From positions 1 through 13,125 of the forward strand of contig DYRX01000088.1 in NCBI GenBank assembly GCA_020718525.1: a stretch of DNA of 13,125 bases, in the 5' to 3' direction. Positions 1 through 5,486 of the stretch are shown here, one piece after another. Numbering within the stretch: position 1 is the first letter of the stretch; each line of letters starts with the position of its first letter. The DNA comes from Victivallis vadensis (GTDB taxonomy: Bacteria > Verrucomicrobiota > Lentisphaeria > Victivallales > GWF2-50-93). The translations under genes were made by a program, and so were the position numbers. Below the pieces are notes generated by a model that worked only from the letters and a program-made list of their open reading frames with translations, had not been told where the DNA came from and did not search any database.

Positions 1-4
1 ATAG

Positions 5-66
5 CCTAGGGCAACGCCCTAGGAAAAGGGAATAAAAAAAAGAAATTGCACCCTGGAGGGGTGCAA
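5..66. repeat. Pair of adjacent perfect palindromes, REP-like
   Basis: The first palindrome has arms CCTAGGGC (5-12) and GCCCTAGG (16-23) around a 3-nt AAC loop. The second has arms TTGCACCC (46-53) and GGGTGCAA (59-66) around a 5-nt loop. An A-rich spacer of about 22 nt separates them. On the minus strand the second hairpin is followed by a T-rich tract (complement of 32-45), so it could also act as a terminator for minus-strand transcription, but no minus-strand gene is visible. From memory, paired palindromes of this kind are common intergenic repeats in PVC genomes. That assignment is unverified. Confidence 0.6.
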
Positions 67-210
67 CAACATTGGTAATTGGAAATAATTTATTATTCAA
101 GTGTATTACGATTAGTATTTAAGGGACAGGACACTAGATGAGCGACGCGGCGGAAGTCATAAGAGTCATGAAAAAACTGAGAAGCTGTGCGGAGCTTCAG
201 CTTCCCGATG

Positions 211-255
211 ATAGTTTTTCAGCAAAATAATGAAATTATTTATCTGAAAAACTAT
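211..255. repeat. 45-nt near-perfect AT-rich hairpin
   Basis: The 12-nt arm at 211-222 (ATAGTTTTTCAG) is exactly complementary to 244-255. After two mismatched positions the stem resumes with 225-231 pairing with 235-241, around a GAA loop (232-234). This gives 19 base pairs over 45 nt. There is no poly-T tail on the + strand, so it is not a classical intrinsic terminator. It lies about 120 nt upstream of the hydrolase start and could be a regulatory structure, a mobile-element remnant or a member of a repeat family. Confidence 0.6.
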
Positions 256-313
256 AGTAGTCCCCGCTTTGAAGCGCATTTTCACAAGTCCCCCCTTGAA
301 AGAAGCAAATATT

Positions 314-349
314 AAACAATGGTATGCTGTCTGTGTCAGACCATTGTTT
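314..349 (+). promoter_or_regulatory. Dyad in the leader of the hydrolase gene
   Basis: Arms AAACAATGGT (314-323) and ACCATTGTTT (340-349) are perfect 10-nt inverted repeats. Inside, TCTG (330-333) can pair with CAGA (337-340) across a 3-nt loop, which competes with the innermost pair of the outer stem. The structure ends 15 nt before the AAAGGA ribosome binding site (365-370). It could be an operator for a dimeric sugar-responsive repressor or an RNA hairpin affecting translation. The sequence does not decide between them. Confidence 0.4.
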
Positions 350-376
350 CACTTGGCAGAAATAAAAGGATTTTGC

Positions 377-1444
377 ATGAGGAATTTCAGTCCGCGCGGA
401 ATGCTCCTGAAAATGGCTCAGGAGCAGAAGCCGATCTGTTCGTTCGTCCCAGGTGTCTCAAAAAAATTCCCTGAATGGAAAAAAGAAAGCAAGGAGCTCG
501 TCCTTAAGACCCTCGGAGACTTTCCAAAGCGCGTCCCCCTGGATGCGGAGCTTGTCGTGGAATGGGAGCATGACGGACTTCTCAAGCAGAAGTGGCTCAT
601 CAATCCCTGCGAGCACCTTTCCCTTGCCCTTCAGATAAACAGGCCGCTGAATATGGACACCGGCAAAAGGCATCCTGCGATTTTGTGCTGGCATGGACAC
701 GGAAAAGGCGGCAAGGAGTGGGTCATGGGAAGCGACGCGACCGCAGAATTTGACTCGAATAAAAACAAATACGGACATGAGATGGCAAAGCACGGCTTCG
801 TGACCTATGCCGTTGACTGGATGGGATTTGGGGACTTGAACGACACTGCCAAGCCGAACTGGGTGAATATCGGCGGCGGGCGCGACTGGTGCAACCTCTA
901 CTATCTCAACGCAACCATGCTTGGAATGACATCCCTTTCAATAAATCTTAGTTTTGGCTTCGCGGCGACCGATTTCCTCTCCACCCTTCCATATGTCGCG
1001 CCCGACAATTTCGGCGTCATGGGCCTGAGCGGTGGCGGAACAATGACTCTTTGGACGGCATTCTGCGATCCCCGCATGAAGGCGGCGGAAATCATCTGCT
1101 ATAGCGAATTGTGGAAAAACATCGGCTTCAGAGATTTCAACTATTGCGGAATGCAGGTTGCACCGGGACTCTACAAGCTCGTCGAACTGCCTGACTTGCA
1201 GGGACTGCTCGCCCCAATGCCTCTGCTCATAGACATCGGCGTAAAAGACTCCTGCTTCAATGTCGAGGGCGCAATGCAGTGCTTCAAAAAAGTTTCCGAG
1301 ATCTACAGGCATGCCGGCGCGGAGTCGGAACTTGTCCTCGATCTGCACAGGGGCGAACACGGATGGGCGGCGAACAAGTCCTTTGAATTTTTCAAGACAA
1401 AACTGCAAGTCCCGGAGGGCGGAATTCCAATTAGTCGAGGATAA
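377..1444 (+). CDS. Alpha/beta hydrolase, acetyl-xylan-esterase / dienelactone-hydrolase-like
   Basis: Probably a 355-residue serine esterase acting on an ester or acylated carbohydrate. Visible signatures are the oxyanion-side strand motif ILCWHGHG (residues about 102-109), the nucleophile elbow GLSGGG with Ser218, a candidate acid in GVKDSCF (Asp291) and a C-terminal catalytic His328 in GEHGW. This order and spacing match the alpha/beta-hydrolase fold, close to the acetyl-xylan esterase and Abhydrolase_7 groups. I chose the ATG at 377 because AAAGGA (365-370) lies 6 nt upstream; the longer TTG-started frame from 269 lacks a ribosome binding site. No signal peptide is evident, so a cytoplasmic enzyme is inferred. 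The last five codons and the stop lie inside a dispersed repeat that starts at 1431, so the native C-terminus may have been altered. The neighbouring sugar-catabolism operon supports a carbohydrate substrate; the exact substrate is unknown. Confidence 0.75.
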   Translation: MRNFSPRGMLLKMAQEQKPICSFVPGVSKKFPEWKKESKELVLKTLGDFPKRVPLDAELVVEWEHDGLLKQKWLINPCEHLSLALQINRPLNMDTGKRHPAILCWHGHGKGGKEWVMGSDATAEFDSNKNKYGHEMAKHGFVTYAVDWMGFGDLNDTAKPNWVNIGGGRDWCNLYYLNATMLGMTSLSINLSFGFAATDFLSTLPYVAPDNFGVMGLSGGGTMTLWTAFCDPRMKAAEIICYSELWKNIGFRDFNYCGMQVAPGLYKLVELPDLQGLLAPMPLLIDIGVKDSCFNVEGAMQCFKKVSEIYRHAGAESELVLDLHRGEHGWAANKSFEFFKTKLQVPEGGIPISRG

Positions 1445-1518
1445 AGCACATGAAACATTCTCTCGCAAAGGCGCAAAGGCACAAAGGAAGAATGAAACTC
1501 GCCGTCCCGGAAGGACAA
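1431..1518. repeat. Dispersed repeat, copy A
   Basis: Positions 1431-1479 match 5312-5360 at 43 of 49 positions without gaps, and 1480-1503 match 5361-5384 at 17 of 24. Weaker similarity with one single-base gap continues to 1518 and 5400. The core reads TTAGTCGAGGAT, then a variable part, then TCTCGCRAAGGCGCAAAGG. The copy begins inside the 3' end of the hydrolase gene and supplies its stop codon. Motifs of the CGCAAAGGCGCAAAG type are, to my knowledge, widespread intergenic repeats often mis-annotated as small proteins. Confidence 0.8.
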
Positions 1519-1576
1519 AGTTTCAAGGCGGACAACGTTTTTCTTTACTTCGTGTGCTTTGCGTCTTCGTGTGAGA
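1461..1576. mobile_element. MITE-like inverted-repeat element
   Basis: The left end (1461-1490, starting TCTCGCAAAGGCGCAAAGG) is imperfectly complementary to the right end (about 1547-1576). The reverse complement of the right end begins TCTCACACGAAGACGCAAAG and continues CACACGAAG. The ends share the run CGCAAAG and flank about 56 nt with no plausible gene. This is the architecture of a small non-autonomous inverted-repeat element. No target-site duplication is obvious, and no transposase is in the window. Confidence 0.5.
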
Positions 1577-1613
1577 TAATGTTCAACTTTTGGAAAATGC
1601 ACCCAGTCCCAGA

Positions 1614-1643
1614 ATGACAGCAAAATATTGCCTAAAATAATAT
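1614..1643 (+). promoter_or_regulatory. Candidate sigma-70 promoter for the sugar operon
   Basis: ATGACA (1614-1619, five of six matches to the -35 consensus) is followed after 18 nt by TAATAT (1638-1643, four of six matches to the -10 consensus). It lies 27 nt upstream of the dehydrogenase start codon. An overlapping alternative -10 is TAAAAT (1633-1638), but its spacing is poor. This is consensus matching only. Confidence 0.35.
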
Positions 1644-1670
1644 ATCAGCAAGGAAGTTGAGTAAAGAGAA

Positions 1671-2918
1671 ATGAAAGACGGGAAGCTTGAAATTGGAATT
1701 GTCGGCGCCGGTTCAAGAGGAATCGTATGCTTCGCAATGGGCATAGCCTCGAGAGACGACGCCTTTGTTTCCGCCCTCTGTGACGTCAACCGCAAAAGAA
1801 TGGAGATACAGGCGGCGAAGCTCAGCCCCTCCCCTGCCCTCTATTCGGATATTCACGAAATGCTTAAAATCTCGCGTCCTGACGCGATTGTCGTCGCAGG
1901 TCCGGACTACACCCACAAAGAGCACGTCATGGCGGCTCTGGATGCATCTGTGAAAGTCCTTGTTGACAAGCCGCTTGCGACAAATTCCAAGGACTGCTGG
2001 GAGATAATTGCAGCGGCAAGGAAAAAGGGAGTCCTTGCGATGATCGGCTTCAACATGAGGCACGATCCCACTCTGCTCAGGCTCAAGTCCATCATTGACT
2101 CCGGAACGCTCGGAAAAATTCTGATGATCGAAAACAGGGAATACTATTCCGGCGGACGCTCCTACATGGCGAGATGGAACAGAAAATACGAGCTTTCCGG
2201 CGGGCTTTGGATACACAAGGGAAGCCACGACTTCGATGTTTTCAACTGGCTCATGGGCTTTCCTAAGCCGTCCAAAGTCTGCGCGTTCGCGGGCACCGAC
2301 GTATTCCTGCCGCAGAACATTCCGTTCGAGCTGGAAAATGGAGTCTCTCCAGGTCCCGGATGCTCGACCTGCCACTATCTGAAAAAATGCCCCGACGCAA
2401 TGCCATATGCCGGCGAGGAATGGCAGGGGGAGGCGAGACAAGAGGACGGATATGTCAAGGATCTCTGCATCTACATGTCAGACAAGGATGTCCACGACAA
2501 CGGATTTGCCATGGTCGAATACGAAGGCGGCGCAAGGGCAGTCCACATGGAATGTTTCTCATGCTCACTCCACGACAGAAAATACTCCGTGATCGGTGAC
2601 AAGGCCGTCGCGGAGCTCAGCCTCAAAGAAAGAAAAATCATTGTCTCTCCCCGATGGGATTCGACTCCGACTGTCCATGAAATTCCCGAGGTCGAGGGAG
2701 GGCATGGCGGAGCAGATCCGTCCCTGATTGACAGCTTCATCACTGCGGTAAAAGGAGGCAAAACTCCTCTTTCAACGCTCGAAGAGGGTCTTCTCTCTAC
2801 GGCTATAGGCGAGGCGGCAGAAATCTCCTGGCGGCAGTCAAGATGCGTGATGATTTCGGAGCTGGTGGATGATAATAAATGGAAAAGCATCCTGCCGCCT
2901 TCATCGTCTGAATCATGA
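1671..2918 (+). CDS. Gfo/Idh/MocA family NAD(P)-dependent sugar oxidoreductase
   Basis: Predicted to oxidise or reduce a sugar or cyclitol with NAD(P)H in the cytoplasm. The N-terminal Rossmann fold shows GAGSRG (residues 12-17) after a short beta strand, and DKP (99-101) stands at the position of the family's EKP motif. The C-terminal domain has GGLWIHKGSHDFD (177-189), whose Lys and His lie where the family places its active site. At 415 residues it is longer than the typical 330-380. The extra length includes a cysteine cluster, C-x2-C-x5-C at 231-240 with another Cys at 266, suggestive of a metal site, followed by a MSDKDVHDNG segment. The start at 1671 follows a purine-rich stretch but has no strong Shine-Dalgarno. 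It is the first gene of a tight operon, 21 nt before the glycosidase-like gene. Substrate is unknown; a sugar released by the next gene's product is a reasonable guess. Confidence 0.88.
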   Translation: MKDGKLEIGIVGAGSRGIVCFAMGIASRDDAFVSALCDVNRKRMEIQAAKLSPSPALYSDIHEMLKISRPDAIVVAGPDYTHKEHVMAALDASVKVLVDKPLATNSKDCWEIIAAARKKGVLAMIGFNMRHDPTLLRLKSIIDSGTLGKILMIENREYYSGGRSYMARWNRKYELSGGLWIHKGSHDFDVFNWLMGFPKPSKVCAFAGTDVFLPQNIPFELENGVSPGPGCSTCHYLKKCPDAMPYAGEEWQGEARQEDGYVKDLCIYMSDKDVHDNGFAMVEYEGGARAVHMECFSCSLHDRKYSVIGDKAVAELSLKERKIIVSPRWDSTPTVHEIPEVEGGHGGADPSLIDSFITAVKGGKTPLSTLEEGLLSTAIGEAAEISWRQSRCVMISELVDDNKWKSILPPSSSES

Positions 2919-2939
2919 AATTACTGAAAGGATTTTCCA

Positions 2940-4301
2940 ATGGAAGAGGTTATTAGGACAAGGTTCACACAGGAAAAGCTACCTCTGGACAATCCCCACA
3001 AGGGCTGTTGCACGTTTCAGCATTTCAACGGAGACGAGCTGTTTCCTGGAGAGTTCTGGGACGAATCAGGTCCTCTCGATTTCAAGAAGCATGCAAGAAA
3101 TCGCCCACTAAAAGGACATGTGGACGGCTATCTGCCCTCGACCGTATCATACTGCAGGTGGTTTTGGAGGGATTTCGAACCCGAGGAGGCTGTCTACGAT
3201 TTTTCAATGATTGACAAGTCATTGGAGGCGGCGCATAAGTCAGGTCAGACTTTGGCGGTAAGACTCATGCCATTCGGCTCGACAAAACAGCCGCCGCTCC
3301 CCGGCTGGTATGTGAAAAAATATCCGTGCGAATCATCGCCAAGAAAAAGCACCGAAATAGTTGTTCCAAAATATGATTCTGAGGCGTACTTGGACCGCTG
3401 GGGAGGAGTTCTTGCGGAATTCGCAAGGCGCTATGATTCAGATCCCCGTCTGGAATCTTTTGACATTGCATACATCGGTCCATGGGGAGAGGGAGATGGG
3501 GATTGCTCGCTTCTGCAATCTGCGAAATTCGCAGATTTGTATGCCCGTCTTTTCAAAAATACTCCTCTTCTCTCTCTGATCGGAGGCGATCAGTTCAGTG
3601 CAAATCTGGCAAAAGGAACTGGCTGGAGATGCGACTGCTTTGGCGACCTCAAGCAGTTTGGCAGTGAAACAGTCAGGCTGGAATCTTCGTATTGCCACAT
3701 GTATGACTGCTATCCGAAGCAGATCGCTCTGTCAAACGCGGGGGAAGCCTGGAAAAAAGCCCCCGTCCACTTCGAGACATGCTGGGTGCCGGCATTCTGG
3801 CGCAGGCATGGCTTCGATCTCGACTTCACTATTCAGCAAGGTCTCAAATATCACGGCACATATTTCATGCCGAAATACACGAGGCTCCCGGACGACTACA
3901 TTGAAAGACTCGCCGATTTCTGCCATAAGCTCGGCTACATTTTCACGTTCAGGCATTCGCTTGTAAGCAGGCAGGCTCCTCATGGATCCGCCATCCGCTT
4001 CGAAGCCTGGATTGAAAACACCGGAGTCGCCCCCATCTACAGAAAATATGATTTCTCAGTCCGCTTCAGACAGGACGACCGCGAGGAAATAGTTGTTCTT
4101 GACGGAGTTGACATCCGCAACTGGCTTCCGGGCGACGCTTGGATTGCCAGGGAGATCAAAATTCCGTCCTGGACACGCAAGGGCCTTTGCGAAATCGCCG
4201 CGGGACTTACGGGCAAAGACAAAAAAGTCAAGGTGCTCTTCGATGCCCACGAACGCTTCCGCGATGGCTGGCTCGACCTCGGATTCTTTGAAATACTTTA
4301 A
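2940..4301 (+). CDS. DUF4832-like TIM-barrel protein, putative glycoside hydrolase
   Basis: A 453-residue protein that looks like a (beta/alpha)8-barrel glycosidase with a C-terminal beta-sandwich. The N-terminal part has NPHKG (18-22), followed by STVSYCRWFWRDFEPEE (67-83), typical of GH42-like and DUF4832 proteins. LAVRLMPFG (105-113) looks like a barrel strand, and IAYIGPWGEGDGD (176-188) carries Glu184 as the likely acid/base. Glu279 in HFETCW is a candidate nucleophile further along the barrel. Residues from about 341 resemble the Ig-like tail of DUF4832 proteins (ENTGVAPIYRKYD, 359-371). No signal peptide is visible, so an intracellular role on imported oligosaccharides or glycosides is inferred. 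AAAGGA (2927-2932) lies 7 nt before the ATG and supports this start. It sits between a sugar dehydrogenase and an amidohydrolase with gaps of 21 and 33 nt. Enzymatic activity is inferred, not certain. Confidence 0.7.
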   Translation: MEEVIRTRFTQEKLPLDNPHKGCCTFQHFNGDELFPGEFWDESGPLDFKKHARNRPLKGHVDGYLPSTVSYCRWFWRDFEPEEAVYDFSMIDKSLEAAHKSGQTLAVRLMPFGSTKQPPLPGWYVKKYPCESSPRKSTEIVVPKYDSEAYLDRWGGVLAEFARRYDSDPRLESFDIAYIGPWGEGDGDCSLLQSAKFADLYARLFKNTPLLSLIGGDQFSANLAKGTGWRCDCFGDLKQFGSETVRLESSYCHMYDCYPKQIALSNAGEAWKKAPVHFETCWVPAFWRRHGFDLDFTIQQGLKYHGTYFMPKYTRLPDDYIERLADFCHKLGYIFTFRHSLVSRQAPHGSAIRFEAWIENTGVAPIYRKYDFSVRFRQDDREEIVVLDGVDIRNWLPGDAWIAREIKIPSWTRKGLCEIAAGLTGKDKKVKVLFDAHERFRDGWLDLGFFEIL

Positions 4302-4334
4302 TAGTGAAATTATCCCCATATAGGAAACAAAGAA

Positions 4335-5276
4335 ATGAAAATCATTGACTGCCATGTCCACATGTACCGCGATCCTGCGGCAATCCCGACTTTGGACAGG
4401 GTAATGAAAGAGTCCGGCTTCGACGCTGTCTGCTTAGTGTCCATTCCAGCCTGCAACTTCAAGGACGACTGCTACTTCTCCAACGATCTGGTCTTGGAGA
4501 TGAAGAGAAAGCATCCCGGAAAATGCTATGCATTCCCCGGACTGGACTACAGGGAAATGCTGGGAGGCAGATTCGACTCCGGAAATCTTCTGGAGCAGGC
4601 GAAGAAGCTTGTAGAGCAGGGAGCGGACGGTTTCAAGATGCTCGAAGGCAAGCCCTGCCGCAGAAAGCAGATCGGCCTGCCGCTGGACTCCGAAATCCTC
4701 GATCCTTTCTATTCATTTGCGGAAGACAATGGCTTGCCTCTCCTCCTCCATGTCGCCGATCCCGAGGAATTCTGGATGAAGGACAAGGCGCCACCCTCGG
4801 CATTCAAGCACGGCTGGTTCTGGGGGGACGGGAGCTATGCGTCCAAGGAGCAGTTGTATTCCGAAGCCGAAGGCGCTATCGGCAAGCATCCAAGGCTAAA
4901 ATTCATCCTGGCACATTTCTTCTTCCTTTCTGCCGACATCGGCCGGGCCAGAAGATTCCTGCAAAAATATCCGAATGTCAGCTTCGACATCACCCCCGGC
5001 ATCGAGATGTATCACAATTTTTCCAAGAAGCACTCCGAATGGAGAGAATTTTTCATCGAGTTCCAGGACAGAATACTTTTCGGAACCGACAACAGGGGGA
5101 ACTCCGTCGGAGAGCCCAAAGAGGAGGATTTTGCATATGAAATCGAAAGACTCAAGAAAATGAATACATTTCTTTCGAGCGACGCGGAAGTCTATTCCGG
5201 ACGCGGCATAAATCTTCCAGACCCGGTTCTGGAAAAAATCTACTCGAAAAATTTTCTTCTGGCTCTGAAGCGCTGA
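4335..5276 (+). CDS. Amidohydrolase-2 family metal-dependent hydrolase
   Basis: A 313-residue TIM-barrel metallohydrolase of the PF04909 type. Metal-binding signatures appear in the expected order: HVH at residues 7-9 on strand 1, Lys101 in DGFKML, His139 in LLLHVAD, His194 in ILAHFFF and Asp252 in LFGTDN. The C-terminus ends with IYSKNFLLAL (about 302-311), matching the family pattern in which an Asn follows the last helix. Members include lactonases, decarboxylases and 2-pyrone-4,6-dicarboxylate hydrolase. Next to a sugar dehydrogenase, opening of a sugar lactone is the simplest hypothesis, but deacetylation or another C-N or C-C cleavage is possible. AGGA (4322-4325) lies 9 nt upstream of the ATG. 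It is the last gene of the operon; a dispersed repeat starts 35 nt after its stop codon, and no clear terminator hairpin is present. Confidence 0.82.
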   Translation: MKIIDCHVHMYRDPAAIPTLDRVMKESGFDAVCLVSIPACNFKDDCYFSNDLVLEMKRKHPGKCYAFPGLDYREMLGGRFDSGNLLEQAKKLVEQGADGFKMLEGKPCRRKQIGLPLDSEILDPFYSFAEDNGLPLLLHVADPEEFWMKDKAPPSAFKHGWFWGDGSYASKEQLYSEAEGAIGKHPRLKFILAHFFFLSADIGRARRFLQKYPNVSFDITPGIEMYHNFSKKHSEWREFFIEFQDRILFGTDNRGNSVGEPKEEDFAYEIERLKKMNTFLSSDAEVYSGRGINLPDPVLEKIYSKNFLLALKR

Positions 5277-5311
5277 GCTGTTCAGAGACTGCGTTCATTA
5301 CTCAAATCCAC

Positions 5312-5400
5312 TTAGTCGAGGATGAAGTCCATGAAATTTTCTCTCGCGAAGGCGCAAAGGAAGCAGGGAGTAATGAAACTTGCCTGATCTGGAATGACAA
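5312..5400. repeat. Dispersed repeat, copy B
   Basis: This is the partner of the copy at 1431-1518 and lies in the same orientation (about 82% identity over the first 73 positions). It lacks the right-hand inverted end seen at 1547-1576, so it appears to be a shorter or internally deleted version. It ends in GGAATGACAA; a similar CAGAATGACAG lies beyond the inverted-repeat element near copy A (1610-1620). It separates the sugar operon from the purine gene. Confidence 0.8.
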
Positions 5401-5401
5401 T

Positions 5402-5429
5402 TTGGAAAAAGCCAATCTTAAACTATATT
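5402..5429 (+). promoter_or_regulatory. Candidate sigma-70 promoter for the AICAR transformylase gene
   Basis: TTGGAA (5402-5407) and TATATT (5424-5429) are separated by 16 nt, a reasonable sigma-70 arrangement 57 nt before the chosen start codon. It begins directly after repeat copy B. Consensus matching only. Confidence 0.4.
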
Positions 5430-5451
5430 CGCAGGGCATGAATGAAACTAG

Positions 5452-5467
5452 AGAGCCAAGTGGCTCT
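5452..5467. repeat. Palindrome AGAGCCA-AG-TGGCTCT before the purine gene
   Basis: Seven-base arms flank a two-base centre, and the palindrome ends 6 nt before the AAGGAG ribosome binding site (5474-5479). A core differing at one of 14 positions occurs upstream of dapB (7544-7557). It could be an operator, a translation-affecting hairpin or a short repeat unit. Confidence 0.55.
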
Positions 5468-5486
5468 AGAAGCAAGGAGATGCGAG

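Larger units (their letters stand above)
1..376. other. Structured non-coding region upstream of the first gene
   Basis: No convincing gene lies here. The stretch holds two adjacent perfect palindromes (5-23 and 46-66), an AT-rich part (about 70-120), a 45-nt near-perfect hairpin (211-255) and a dyad (314-349) just upstream of the hydrolase gene's ribosome binding site. A 30-codon ATG frame at 138-230 has no good Shine-Dalgarno and its 3' end runs into the hairpin, so I do not call it. A TTG-started in-frame extension of the hydrolase (from 269) has no ribosome binding site. Confidence 0.7.

Noticed and set aside
5..23. Hairpin as an intrinsic terminator of an upstream gene
   Set aside because: The stem is followed on the + strand by an A-rich, not T-rich, tract.
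138..230. A 30-codon ATG frame
   Set aside because: Only a weak upstream AGG, no recognisable product, and its end overlaps the 211-255 hairpin.
269..376. N-terminal extension of the hydrolase from a TTG at 269
   Set aside because: No ribosome binding site, an unusual start codon, and it spans the leader dyad; the ATG at 377 has a good AAAGGA site.
1260..1574. A 104-codon + strand frame over the hydrolase tail and repeat
   Set aside because: It overlaps the hydrolase in another frame and its C-terminal part is a translation of the repeat element, a common source of spurious small proteins.
1713..2441. A 242-codon minus-strand frame opposite the dehydrogenase
   Set aside because: Shadow frame; the + strand has clear Gfo/Idh/MocA motifs throughout.
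5442..5486. Longer start for the AICAR transformylase at 5442
   Set aside because: Weaker ribosome binding site and it would place the palindrome within the coding region; 5487 has AAGGAG at ideal spacing.
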